Shown: piece by piece, positions 35,061 through 47,194 of the stretch
Position numbering within the stretch: the stretch's first letter is position 1
Layout: every line of letters begins with the position of its first letter
Origin: Mya arenaria
Taxonomy: Eukaryota > Mollusca > Bivalvia > Myida > Myidae
DNA length: 64,000 nucleotides
Assembly (NCBI RefSeq): GCF_026914265.1
Contig: NC_069133.1
Location: forward strand, 27,517,272-27,581,271
Direction of reading: 5' to 3'
The notes under the pieces: generated by a model
What the model saw: only the letters and a program-made list of their open reading frames with translations
The model's database searches: none
What the model was told of the DNA's origin: nothing
Position numbers and translations under genes: made by a program

Positions 35061-35414
35061 GCAGTGACTTGATTTAAAGGGAAAACTTTAACACCCGTTA
35101 TTTATCAAGCGTCAAAGGTGACTGTATTTCATTGTTATAAACTAAGTATTAACTTTAAAATTAAAAATCCATCTATAAAAACAATCATAGTTGTCAAAAC
35201 CTTACCATTAATATATTTTATAATACTATTAACGGTAAAACGTCGACGCTATCGACGACAAAATAAGGATTGTTGATGCAAGGGCACAACTACTTTAATA
35301 TGACTAAAGTTTTGTTTCATGCTGTTGATTCATACTCTCACATGTTCAATGCCATGATATGACAGAATTATTTCGTCACAAAGTATACAAACCTTCAGCA
35401 AAACCCTGATAAGG

Positions 35415-35660
35415 ATTAACCATTGACTTTTATAACAACGGTCGGTTTCCATTGCTATCATATTCATTGTCTCTGGGAACAACCAACTGACAATGTCTTA
35501 ACTTCTAGAAATAGTATGGATTTCCCTTTACAAGGACACAATTTCTGATCAACCATCATAGTATTTGGCACTTATTTCATTAGCAAGCAGCAACATTCTT
35601 AATTAACTGATTTGTTGGTCATTTTTAATCCGATGAACGATATAAGGCCATTTTTGCCCT
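35415..35660. repeat. Dispersed repeat DR-A, copy 3
   Basis: Contains AACAACGGTCGGTTTCCATT, GGATTTCCCTTTACAAGG, TTAGCAAGCAGCAACATTC and AACGATATAAGGCCATTTTT, collinear with 121-400. It begins where the gene 1 duplication unit ends and abuts the LINE tail. Confidence 0.65.
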
Positions 35661-38600
35661 ATTTTTTCCTTTTTTAAAGAAAAAAGAAAAAAAGAGCAAT
35701 AGAATGAAGTAAGAGAGCATGGATGAAAACAAAATAGAGATTTAGAACACATGTAAGTTTGGTGATAGTTAGATTGATGATAGCTGGGTACATATACCGT
35801 TTGGAGGAAAAAGTTATGTTAGGGAATATAGCATGATCAGAATCGATCCGAGCCTTGTAAGCCGTTGTTATCAATACTGAATATTTTGGAGTTGCTCTCG
35901 TTTTTAAGGGTGGGACCACTATTGAGAACGAAATCAATGTTAATTTCTGTGATTCTAGACATGTCACGAATTTGTCGAATATCCGTGTACGAGGGACAAT
36001 GCAGAAAGAAGTGAGTGCTGCTATCATCTTCACCACCTTCGCATAGAGCAGAATGTATTATGTTTATTCATAAAAGGTGATAATTAAGGGCACAACAACG
36101 CGTACGCGGTCGAGTGTAAAGTATTTGCAAACTATGGCTACCGTTGTAATAGTTAGAAGAGCAGACTGAAGATTGACAAGATATATATCGCTTGAAAGCA
36201 AAGGGCTTTCCGGCACATCCTGAGAAAGTGTATTCCATGCACATACAGAAGATGGAAGGAAAGAGGACAAGTAAGAACTAGTACGTGACATAACCCTTCT
36301 TGAGACATAATTTGTGATTGAGTCGTCTTTCTGAAAGAGTTGGCAGCACAGATCCTTATGAAGAACAGAAATAGATTTACCAGCCTTATTTTGGAACTTT
36401 TGTAGTTTAATTTATTCTTAGTCCGTACAATTATCCCAGATAGTATCAGAATATTCAAGAAAGGGTGAATGTATGAAACGTAGATAATTTCTAGACATCT
36501 TCTTCTGTCCAGACGGAATTTGAGCCTTCGCATGATGCATATTTGTTTGCGGGCTTTACTTCTTGTGTACTCAAATTGCTCGTGCCATGTACAATCACTA
36601 GAAAGGAGGAAACAAAGATGTTTTTACGAACATAAATAGATAACTAGGGATAGAAACGAGATTGTCGTTTTCAGGAAAACAAAATTGACATAGTTTTTGC
36701 AGGGTTAAAGGTTATTAACCATTTATAAGCTCAAGCACTAAAGCTATCAATGTACCTCTGGATTATTTCAGTGGCCCTCGAGTGCTCGTCAACGAAAATG
36801 TACACACTTTTATCGTCTGCAAATAAGCTTTACTACCAATGTTAACAACAATGCCATTTATGAATATTAGAAATAAAAGGGGACCTAGATTAGAACCTTG
36901 CGGTACACCGGCCTCAAGTTAAACCCAACTAGACATGGAGCCAGAGAGAACTACACGTTGCCTAAGATTACTGAGATATTCACGAAACCACGACATGGAC
37001 ACCTGTTTCTTGTAGCTTCAAAAGTGAACCCTTGTGCCAAATTTTATCAAAAGCCTTACTGATATAAAAAGACTGTTCATCATATAACACCTTGCAGAAA
37101 GAGTTGTAAAAAGTAAGTTGATTAACAGTGGGGTCACCAGGTCGAAATCCTGACAGATACGAGGTAAAAAGGTTTATATCACGAAAATGGTTAAAAACTG
37201 TTTATATACTGCCCGTTCGAACACATTTTCCTTATTAAGTTGGGAAAAGGGGTGATAGTTTACAAGTGTCGGATCTTCCTTTTAGAAAACTGCACATACA
37301 TTTGTGCATTGGAATCTTTACACCGTTTAGGGAACTGACCTGTAGAAAGAGACGTATTAAAAAGGGAACACAGCGGGCGAGCTAAAGAGAGCGACATTCT
37401 TTTAGGATTCGGTTACTTATGCCATCAGGACCCGAGGCTTTGTTAATGGGGAGTGAAGGTACACTGTCAGCGACATCACTTGGTAGAAATGTTATAAGGT
37501 CAAGAGTATACTGTCTTTAACGGTTGTTTGCCGGCGGAACGACATGACCACTATCGTCTAATAAAGATTGATTTAAAAATGGGTATTGATCATTTCAGCT
37601 TTACCAGCGTCATCTAGATAGAGTTATCCGTCAGAGGGATCTTGAATTGCATTAGTATAATGCTTAGATTGAGGATTAACAAAATAAATAAGAACCGTCC
37701 ACCAACCTTTAGATTGGACATACCCATAGCATTTATGAAAGGTTAGAATGGTACGTTTGCGCTCTGAATGGTCAGAGTGGTTTCGTTTCGAAACCTTCTA
37801 TTTTTTACGCAAAGTTTGGATGAATTTTTACTTTTGGCATTTTTATAGTACCGTTTACACTTGCGCATAAGGATTTTTTTAAATACAAGGTCATCCACGT
37901 AACGTCGTCTGGTCGAATAACATCTGTTTTATTTGGGCTACATCTTTTGGCGTGATTCAAAATTGCGTTAGTAACATAGTTAGTGTATGTACTAATATTT
38001 AAATCAGAAAGAGAGTCCCAGTCAGTTTTGTCGAGGGAACCTCGTTATTCATCGTAGTTACCCCTGCCTTGTTACCATACTTGCCTTGGACACGAGGTGG
38101 ACTTACACTTTGCGAATTTTAGAAAACAAAATAGGACAATGGTACTGAATATTGGATGGATGAAAAGGATCTCTAAAACTCGAAAATATTGAGCTATTAG
38201 TGTTGTAAGATAAAATATTTTGTGTAGAAGGAACTTTCAGTAAAATGAGTTGGCTCGGTTATAACTTGCGAAAGTCCATAAAGCAAACATAAATTTTTAA
38301 TACCCCTGGAATAACTTAAGTTACTGGAGATGTAGATACGATCACCAGTTATGATTATATCACTATTTCCTGTATCATAGGCAAGTCCCACACAACCCTC
38401 TTTAGTGTCGCAATTAACGACAGAGGAGTTAGGTGGTCGGTAAAATGTCTCCCCCAAAGTAAACGCTTGCGGCTTTTTAGAGTAATTTCGACCCAGAGGC
38501 ATTCCAAACAAAGGACTTCTAAGTATTGACGGCGAGTGAAGTGTGTACTATTCTTGATATAAACTCAAACACCACCATGACTGTCGCCTGGTCTATCCCG

Positions 38601-38990
38601 TCTCTCGACAGTCTGATAACCAGTGAAAGATATATCTTCGTAAAAGATTGATTATTTAAGCCATGTTTCAGAAAAAGCTATGATATCAAATCCATATACT
38701 TCAGACAAAAAATATACCATGCTTTGCAGACTTTGCATATTGTAATGGATTAATGAAACGTGGTGTTTTGGCAAAACAAGTTTTGACAAATCTGAAATGG
38801 ATTCTGTTGTACATGATGAAAATGATCCGGGACCAGGATTACGGTGAACATCAATGGCGGCAAAAACTGAGCCGACAAGTGCAAACCATAACCCGTTACA
38901 ACGAAGTTTTATTTCATTAGGCTGAAGTTTTTTTCCCAGTGAAAGGCGTTGAGTGTTTAACGTGTTATGCTTTAAGAGAAAACAGAGCTA
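35660..38990 (-). mobile_element. Near full-length but decayed LINE (CR1/Jockey-like) with 2A-like motif
   Basis: Read on the - strand. Near 38852-38829 is FAAIDVHRNPGPGSF, a 2A-like motif. The endonuclease domain follows: GFDIIAFSETWLK and SFTGYQTVERRDRPGDSHGG at about 38700-38560, then GETFYRPPNSS and DIIITGD at about 38450-38330. RT follows with GVPQGSNLGPLLF near 36910-36875 and LFADD at 36826-36812. The C-terminus has STHFFLHCPSYTDIRQIRDM near 36025-35965, the usual HFFLxCPxY block. The 3' end is the purine/T-rich stretch at about 35660-35690. Stops and frame changes are frequent, so it is inactive. It lies between the gene 1 and gene 2 duplication units. Confidence 0.88.
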
Positions 38991-40139
38991 AAACGTCGCA
39001 CAGAATGGGGATGGAGAATATTAAAACTATACTGATTTTCCAATTTCCCCTGACATATGACTTTTTCAAACCGGCGACCTAGGACCAATTATGATACAGT
39101 GCGTTCAAGAAACACAGTTGATAAGAAACAGAAACAAAGTGACCGCCGATCTCTTAAGGTTGCGACATTAAATGTCCCTGGTACGTACCTATAAACTATC
39201 ATTAGGCAATGAGCATGAAGACCAACGTGTGGACAAAAGGAAAGTTTACATAATGCTGAACTTCTTGAAATGAGAGAAGTAAGAATTAACAAAAAGAAGT
39301 GATGACATTAACTAAACGAAATAAAAGTCATGTTACTTAAAATGATGATTAAGAATAAATTTCACAAAACTGACGGGGTGTGGAGTGTCAACAAAAAATG
39401 CGTTTAAATATACGCAAAATCAAAAGTTTCAATAACTTGTAACAAGCAATGGACCGTATAAGCAGTAGGCGGTTAGCTTATAATTATATATAGTAATTGT
39501 TACATATTATATATACATATATATTAAATATGCTGTAAACACTTTAAGACTAATACTATGTAATGGTTAAAGGTTGTTATTATTCGCCCACTTCAATAAA
39601 TGGTTAAATGGACATTTTGAAATTAGTTTGTCGAAGGTGCGATTAATGGAACTTATGAATCCCCGCAACGAGGTTGGTCCATACACACTACCACAATTCT
39701 TCGTGACACTCACAAACTTCAGGTGAAAGCAGTCAATTTTATGTGGACTGCAGTGGTGCAACTGACACTGGTGGTGGTACTGTCGGTGATGATTTTGCTA
39801 TTGTTGTTCGAGTTATTGGAGTTTATTAATTTATTTCAAAATTATTTTCGTCCAAAAATAATTTAAATTTAATGAATCTCCATAAAGAACACGTTCAATA
39901 CAAAGAGAGAGAAATGCAGCATATCTTCATTACACGTGGTGTGTACCAAGGGAAGTAATCAGCTCATACTTTAAAAGGGACACAAGCGGGCTAAAATGTA
40001 GTTCCAATAATCAAAATAGTGAAACATATCAAGTTGATATACAAATTTTCACTGTTTCAAACATTGAACATATCCACTATATATATCCCTGATAAAACTA
40101 TAAAACATTATAAAACGTATAATAACAGCGTCTAATACG
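38991..40139. other. No supported feature
   Basis: Possible remaining 5' end of the LINE up to about 39100, then AT-rich intergenic sequence with short frames lacking motifs. Confidence 0.5.
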
Positions 40140-40202
40140 TGTTGACGTATTATGTAAGGCCTGCTTTTTCTTTAAATTCATACATTGTTAGTGGGTTCGA
40201 TG

Positions 40203-40212
40203 TATTTAAATA
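40203..40212 (+). promoter_or_regulatory. Candidate TATA box of gene 2
   Basis: TATTTAAATA, 92 bp before the ATG, in the same spacing as gene 1. Confidence 0.5.
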
Positions 40213-40303
40213 AAATGGGACAGTTTGATAAGTAGATAAACGGCACTTGAGATCACTAAGAATATTCTGTTCTACGCGTAAGGTTGCAACTAACACTTCT
40301 AAA

Positions 40304-42918
40304 ATGAATATCTTTATTACAGCAGGGACGTTTTGCATTTTGATAACTATATGTGAGCATTTTGTCACAGGTATGGCTTTTATTTATTTATTCAATTGAT
40401 TATTTGATTATTTTTTTAATTAATGAATTTATTTTTATCTATATAATTTTTCATTCATTGATTTATGTAATCATTATTTATTTATATTTAAATTATTTGT
40501 CTATTTATCTTTTTTTTGTATCTATTCGTTATCATATTCATATATTTTAATCGATTATCATTTTTTTCAAATATAAAATCATACGAAAAAATCGTAGTCT
40601 TTCTTTGTAACTTTTCAAGACTTTAATGTAATATCATAATATTTTTTAGAGTATAAAATAAAGTATTCCTTTAAAAACACTGCAAAATAAAAAGAAATAA
40701 TGCATTGACTTTTGGTCTTTCAAAAATTAAACGCCAAGACGCAGTAAACTGTTTAAAACGGGATACTATGTAAATGGTTTAATGATTTAACGTGTATGCA
40801 TATGTATAATTCTACCAATATTTGTGACTGAATGTACTTAAAAAGTAAGGGTAATGAACCAAACTTTCTGTTTTAAGCGAAAATAAAAATGTATCCAGGC
40901 TCACTGTAACGATTCGAGTATTATCATTTTCAGTCGAGGCAGCATCAGGCGAATGGCATTTAAAGCTGGAGACCCTGCCAGTGAATGGTTCAGACGATGT
41001 AGTGCCAAAACAGGGCGGTGAGTTTCTTCTATCATGTCTTATAATCCCTGTAGCGTGATTATATTTCATTTATTGATAGTCCATGCGCCGAAGTTCATAG
41101 CCATATAATGTAAAATAATAGAAGATAAAAAGGATTAAGGTGTGAACGATGAAGAAGATGGCGTCAACTTCTGTTCACTACAATTCAATATTTCAGATCA
41201 AGCAAGGTTTTACGCAGCGTCTTACTTCCGGTAAATAAAAAAGAAGTATTGGTGTAGTTTAATACGATAATTAAATGTCCTGCATACATTTTATGACATG
41301 TGCACAGATAAATGATATTAAACATTTTTTTTAAGTTATCAACATGAAACATACGCACAACGAACATTATTTAAGCATGTTTTCCTTTTCAGTATCCGGG
41401 AACGAGCAGCGTAATGGTGAAATACTTAGCATGTATAAATGAAGCCTTTTTTTAAGCAAACGCTATACATGCTTCTTACTTTTAAAGCTGCACTCATACA
41501 GAATTAACACTTTCACCACTGTTTTTTTTTTGTCTTCAAACGAGCCAATTTATACAAAAGTGCAAGAAAGCCAGTGATATAAAACTGCTGACAAAACATC
41601 AGATCGCCGATTTGCATAGCTAAGTTCAAAACATGATGTTTTATGCATTTTTCTTAAACCGTTAGTGACTCTTCAGCCATAAAACAATAATTTTCGAACA
41701 GAAATATGAAAATCTGCGATCTGATATTTGGTCAGCAGGCTTATATCACTAGTTTGCAGCTAATGGTATTATTTATGACAATAATTGTTAAGATCTAATT
41801 CAATTCCTTTTTTGTGATGGTGTGCGTCTTTGTCACTTCATTCTTCAGATAATTATTCGTTTATGAGCAATATAGGGAGGACCCCTAATGCCCTCTTGAA
41901 ACGTTTAAGCTATTATAGACATAGAATAAAACTATGCATTATAAAAACCGGTAAGGTCGACCCTACCAACGAAATAGGTGCCGACCCTACCGTTTTCATA
42001 AGTCGTTGGTAATAGCTTTTTTAAAGTGTGTGTTTTATGTGTAGTTTAAAACCTTTAAAAAGTTATACAGAAGATCACTTGAACGCCATTCCCCAATGAT
42101 GCCAATAACGTTCTTACATAAGCCTAATAAAAAAGAATAAAAAAGCCTACATACCCTGCCTGTTTTTGGAAAGGATGTTACCCTAACCAAACAATTTTTG
42201 TTTATTTTTGGCCTTAGTAGTTATCAACTTTATAACATGAAATGGGCCGATCGGACTTAAGTCTCTTCATGAGTTTGCCACACCAGGTTTCATTTAGAAT
42301 ACATGTACACCATTTCAGACTTAGGTATGTTATTTATAGAATAATACATGGTTGACCATGGCTTTTGGTTGATAATTGCCCCAGTGGAAGGAATAATTGC
42401 CCGATTTTTACTGGGACAATTATTAATCTAAAGCCATGGTTAAACATGTGTTATCCTGTATAATGGATTTAAATATTATTTTGTGGAATAACGAAGGAAA
42501 TGTCATATTGTATGTAGTCTGAAAGTTTTAAAAATGAGAAATAACAAAATGGTCTTGAATTGAATTAGCTGTGAAAAAAACGAGTGACTGAAAATCAAAA
42601 TAACAAACCTTTTCGTAGTTTAAACGGAGTTTAATAACACACATGTCTATGTATTCTCTTAAATATTATTATACTTAAGGCGACGGAGCCGTTGACTGTG
42701 GTGAAGGTTATTATTGCCGAACCGGTACGTACTGCTGTTATAACGGAGGTTGCTGTAAAGACGGCTATGAATGCTGCAGCGCCGACAGATGCTGCCCCAA
42801 TACCAGTGCTGCAGGACTGACAAGGTCGACACTGGGAAACATCATGATGCTGCTGTGCTGCATCGCTGGCCACGCCATTGCAAGCATGAAAAAAAACACA
42901 CACAACAATTTCATATAA
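40304..42918 (+). CDS. Ten-cysteine type I membrane protein, gene 2
   Basis: Exons 40304-40370, 40934-41017, 41393-41416 and 42680-42918 have exactly the lengths of gene 1 (67, 84, 24, 239 nt), with phase-1 GT-AG introns, giving 137 residues. Signal peptide MNIFITAGTFCILITIC; linker with LPVNGSDDVV; micro-exon VSGNEQRN; core DCGEGYYCRTGTYCC, YNGGCC, KDGYECC, SADRCC; helix beginning at about residue 105 and ending near HAIAS; tail KKNTHNNFI. The exon-4 acceptor (ACTTAAG) has a weaker pyrimidine tract than in genes 1 and 3, a small doubt about splicing strength. Gene 1 and 2 proteins differ mostly at the start of the core and in helix and tail, while the TGTYCCYNGGCC stretch is identical. Confidence 0.8.
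41486..41785. mobile_element. MITE family M2-related insertion in gene 2 intron 3
   Basis: Starts after TTAA (41482-41485) with AGCTGCACTCATACAGAA. Its interior (AAAATCTGCGATCTGAT, TTGGTCAGCAGGCTTATATC) matches 53755-53805. The right end is worn. Absent from gene 1 at the corresponding place, so it too postdates the duplication or was lost there. Confidence 0.6.
42339..42463. mobile_element. Foldback element in gene 2 intron 3
   Basis: The left arm (ATAATACATGGTTGACCATG, then GCTTTTGGTTGATAATTG) and right arm (CAATTATTAATCTAAAGCC, then ATGGTTAAACATGTGTTAT) are inverted copies of about 40 bp around a short loop. Likely a small MITE; the transcript would form a hairpin. Confidence 0.65.
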
Positions 42919-43256
42919 GATTAAACGTGATAAGTCATGCTGAGTAGTTAGTAGTTTGTACATATATTTCGGTTAGCATTAGGAGCTTTAGCCTGCACGG
43001 CTGTTGAAGAATTCACTTGTCGCGGGGTTACCTCGATAATATTTTCTTAAATAAGGTACTGTTATACAGCTTTGTTCACTGATTGATTTCGAAAATGTAG
43101 TATGTTTTATGATTGAAAAAAAAAAAACACAAACAAAACTGCTATTGCTTTATTCTTTCCCAACAAGGTAAAATTGCGCTGCGTTGCTATTATTAAACAT
43201 ACTACTCGTATTTGTTTATTATACTCCACAAGAATAGAAACGGCAGGTCTATCCGA

Positions 43257-43262
43257 AATAAA
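43257..43262 (+). terminator. Candidate polyadenylation signal, gene 2
   Basis: AATAAA about 340 bp after the stop, homologous to the one after gene 1. Confidence 0.4.
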
Positions 43263-43615
43263 GAAGAGCATGGATTTAAAGGGAAAACCTTCACGCCCGT
43301 CACTCATCAAGCTCCAAAGGTGACGGTATTGCGTTGTTATAAACTAAGTATACATTCTGAAATTTACAAATACCTCTACAAGCACAATCTTAATTGTCAA
43401 AACCTTACCATTAATATAATTCATAATTCTTACTAACGGTGAAACGTCGACGCTATTGTCGACATTGTAAGGATTGTTTAAGCAAGGGAACAACTACTTT
43501 AATATGAAGTTTTGTTTCATGATGTAGGTTCATACTCTCACAAGTTCAATGCCTTGATATTGCAGAATTCTTTCGTCACAAAGTCTACAACATTTCAGCA
43601 AAACCCTTCCAAGAA

Positions 43616-46305
43616 CGCAAGACCGGTTTCTGTCGAGTTTGCTTGTGGCGAGCGCAAGTAATTTCCTTGGGCGGTGTTCCATAATTTCATAAATCGTGTG
43701 GTGTTTCAAACCTTCAGTATGATACTGTACTTCACCCCTCATAGATTATGAGTATTTACCACAGTCGTGCAGGGAAATTCGAAAACCGCCATTCTCTACC
43801 ACTGACAAAAATAGTTCCACCACACGGACTCAAACACATTTTACTCGAACGCTTGTGTTAAGAAAAGCACAGTGTATAAAATTGGAAAAATATACAATAA
43901 AAGTCTTGTTTATTTTGATTTTATAATATAATGTATTCGTACACTGGCATTCGTTATTGATTAGTTCGCAAAATGGTATCATGACATATTGATCCTTCGT
44001 TAATTCGACCCCAGAACACTTCACACCTTAGTCAAGTCGACACATCAAACGGTTTAAAAATGTAAGCAGAGAAAAAATCTTTGATTATTTTAGAGAAAAT
44101 GTGTGAAAATAGAACAGCAATAAACAATTAAACAAGTGGTCGGTTATATTAAAAAAAAACACACACTAAAAATGTAATTTGCATTGCAACATCACATTTA
44201 TCAAATTAAAATCTAAAGAAGCATAATAACCTTGTCTGAAACATAACATATGAATCTTAAAACATGCAAACAGGGCTACAGTTCAAAAACTATAATTATA
44301 CTGTATAGTATACTAAAGCATATTTTAATTTGCAGAACTTGAAACAATGTGCATTTAAAACATGATAATGTCAGGTTGAAAAGATATTAGGTTTCATACA
44401 TTATATATTAATAACAATAACACAAACACGTGCCTATACACTTATATACCCGCATGTGAAGGCCATACTTATGGTCATTATATTAATCGTGTAATGCTTT
44501 TGCACGTGAGTAACTAAATCCAGGTGCGTTTGTACCCAAATATGGTGTTCTTGTCACTTGGTTTGCGGTAGCTTCAGTTAAAACAACGATTCGTTGTTAG
44601 TGCTGTTGACTCTGGTACATGCGGTTTTTGGCTTTTATAGAGGCGTTTCCGACTTTCTGTGATGGCATAAATGCATAGCTTTCACTATAACGCAACACAC
44701 TAGTAATACACTCTAATGATTGTTACTCAGTATGTAAGCATTGGGAATACCATTTCCCTTATCGGCGATTTAAAACGATAAAATACGATTATTCACAATC
44801 GGCGGTAAGATTAATGTAGAATTACAAGAATGGGTGTTTGAAACCCTAAATACTGTCATAAGTTTTGCTTCGATTGCCCACGTTTTAAAAAATGTTGGTG
44901 ATTCCATATGTTCTAAATACACTCGTACCGGGGTCTGTGTGCATCATGCTGATTCGCAGAACCTCCCGGTGAACATGGTAGAGCTACGACATGCTTAAAC
45001 TGTTCGAAACTGTTATGGTGCTGCTCCTAGAACGTTACGCAATTTAAGTGTGCAGCACAGCCGTTAGGTCGGTATTCCATGACTCCGTGTGCACACTCTA
45101 CATGCACGTTCCGCATGCGTGTTCCAAATCCGCACAAATCGAACAAGCGCAAATCCATAGTTGCTATTCCTTGACTCAGAGTGCACAGTCCGTACTCCCT
45201 GGAATCCGCACTGAGCATCGGCATTTTAAACGGAAGCTCTACTCCATGCAATCAAGGAGGCAGTAGTCCATGCACCCCTTGTTCTTGGTTTAGGAAACGT
45301 TTATTAGTTTACCTTTTTCCTGATTTCCGTCGAAACATCTGTGAAAATAACTCTATTGTTTTTTTTTTTTAAAGTATGCAGTTACTAAAATATTTACCAA
45401 AACTTTTGTTAGTTTCATAACCATGAATAATTATCAGAAACTGAAACAATCTATCAATTACGGTACACTATGTCTTCGAAAGGTCATGAACCCTCTTGTG
45501 CATGAAATATACTTTTAAATAACTTTTGCAGATAACAATTAAGACAACAGTTAAAACAATTACATTTTTTCATGAAACAACATGGCATCACAAATTTAAA
45601 GGCCGTATACATGCAGTTACAGAGTTAAAGGGAACTATCCCTGTTTTACTGTGAGTTACAACAGTCCCTTCAAATAGCTGTATCTTACATTTAAAGACTG
45701 CAGACATATATCATTTCAAAGGGAAGTATCCATGTTGTTACTAGGAAATATAATATATAAAATATATATATATAAATTCAGACTTACATCAGTATCATGA
45801 ATTGGCTTTATTAGTAGATTTATTCAGATATATTTTTATTAATCAATTAATCTTATATCAAGTTTTAAATCAAATATTTTATCAGGGTCCCACAAAGGAT
45901 GCCGCAGTCATGTTCTTGTGCATCTAGTGGTCAGTTATTGTGTTCTTTGTTTTCATTAGATATATAGAAGAAATAACTCCTAAATGACTAAAGCGATTTC
46001 CATGACTATCGAACTTGATCAAGATATTATGGTCACAAACATGTGTTTAAAGTTTGGTGAGGATTGGACAAACGGTTTTCAAGAATTAGATCGGAAACAA
46101 TCTTCGGGACGTACGTACGTACGTACGTACGGACAAGGGCAACCCTATATGCCGCCACTTTGTGGGGGCATAAAAATAGTCGTTTTTGTGCTGATGTGCA
46201 AAGAACTTTAACTTTGTCAAATACCCATTCAAATTATCACATAAAACTGTGTTCACATGTCCCCGGTGACATAATGTAGACGTGTTACATGGTCCATAAC
46301 TCTGG
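43616..46305. other. Intergenic, no gene recognised
   Basis: Short frames only. The stretch at 45030-45270 is richer in GC and CpG than its surroundings and has frames on both strands, none with motifs. A palindromic (GTAC)5 microsatellite lies at 46110-46131. Confidence 0.5.
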
Positions 46306-46309
46306 CTTG

Positions 46310-46495
46310 TGCGATGAGCCGCGTCGTTAGCACACCCGCTTGTTGTATGTTTGGTCGATTGTCACCAAGCTGGACATATGGATTTTCTCCGGGTTCTCCG
46401 GTTTCACCACAACATCAGACCAACCTCTCCAACCACATCGGGCCATCGAGAATGACTATGTATAACTTTCTTCACATTCGTTGTTAAACAAAATA
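46310..46495 (+). mobile_element. tRNA-derived SINE family S1, + strand copy (diverged)
   Basis: Has GTTAGCACACCCGCTTGTT (A-box side), a worn B box, CACCAAGCTGGACA, CTCCGGGTTCTCCGGTTTC and the tail GAGAATGACTATGTATAAC followed by TTCTTCACATTCGTTG. Older than the other copies by its divergence. Confidence 0.65.
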
Positions 46496-46534
46496 ATCTT
46501 TTAACTAAGTGGCTTTATTTATTGTGGAGTTATG

Positions 46535-46650
46535 CACCTTGATTGACTGATGACTTACGCACCTTGATTGACTGATGAGTAACGCCCCTTGATTGACTGA
46601 TGAGTAACGCCCCTCGATTTACTGATGAGTTACGCCCCTTGATTGTCTCA
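46535..46650. repeat. 25-bp tandem repeat, about 4.5 copies
   Basis: Unit GCCCCTTGATTGACTGATGA plus GTAAC, with one or two changes per copy. Confidence 0.85.
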
Positions 46651-46823
46651 AGTTCAAGTTGGCGACCTCTTGTGTTGCCTTTAGTTATTAGTTGTTGTAT
46701 TGTGGACAGATATGTGGCCTATGTTTAGTAGCTGCTGTATAAAATGGTGCATTGTATTAATGCGGTTCATGATGACCTTACATTGTATTTACTTGTTCAT
46801 GTACTTTTTACGTTTTATGTATA

Positions 46824-46894
46824 GGATAGACAACGAGTGGACGTATCTATGACATTATATATATGTCATAGATACGTCCACGAGGTGTCTATCC
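46824..46894. repeat. 32-bp inverted repeat with 7-bp centre
   Basis: The arms share TGGACGTATCTATGACAT perfectly and GGATAGAC at the outer ends, with four mismatches between. As RNA or single-stranded DNA this forms a strong hairpin. It could be a tiny MITE or a palindromic site; no neighbour explains it. Confidence 0.85.
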
Positions 46895-47194
46895 GTCTTA
46901 GACCACGTGAACTAAAGCGAGGAGGTTTGGTTCTTGTTCTTCAAAATAAAGACTCATAAAATCCGAATACCATTTAACTTTGTATTGCGCAAACAATGCG
47001 TATTTGGGTTTGGCTCAATTACTCAAATTTCTATGGTTAGATAATTAATGTTTACCTTACACATTGCAAGGCAAGGAATTTTAACCTATTTGCCAGAACT
47101 GGAATTGCCGTATCGGAATTCCATTAAGAGTCCAAGGACGGAATGGGTTTGAAACGGGTGGTCGAAAAACTAAATTGAATATTATTATTAATAT

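Larger units (their letters stand above)
27910..35410 (+). repeat. Segmental duplication carrying gene 1
   Basis: Collinear with about 40140-43615. Matching blocks run from the promoter (GTGGGTTCGATGTATTTAAA) through all exons, introns and 3' flank (TTTCGTCACAAAGT). This copy is longer because its third intron gained an M1 MITE, two SINE-bearing direct repeats and a 420-bp element with inverted ends. Confidence 0.9.
40140..43615 (+). repeat. Segmental duplication carrying gene 2
   Basis: Partner of 27910-35410. It starts in the AAGGCCTGC block upstream of the promoter and ends after TTTCGTCACAAAGTCTACAA. Shorter than its partner, mainly in intron 3 (1263 bp against 4820 bp). Confidence 0.9.

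Noticed and set aside
36153-36533. 126-codon - strand frame as a possible host gene
   Set aside because: It lies inside the LINE between its RT and C-terminal blocks.
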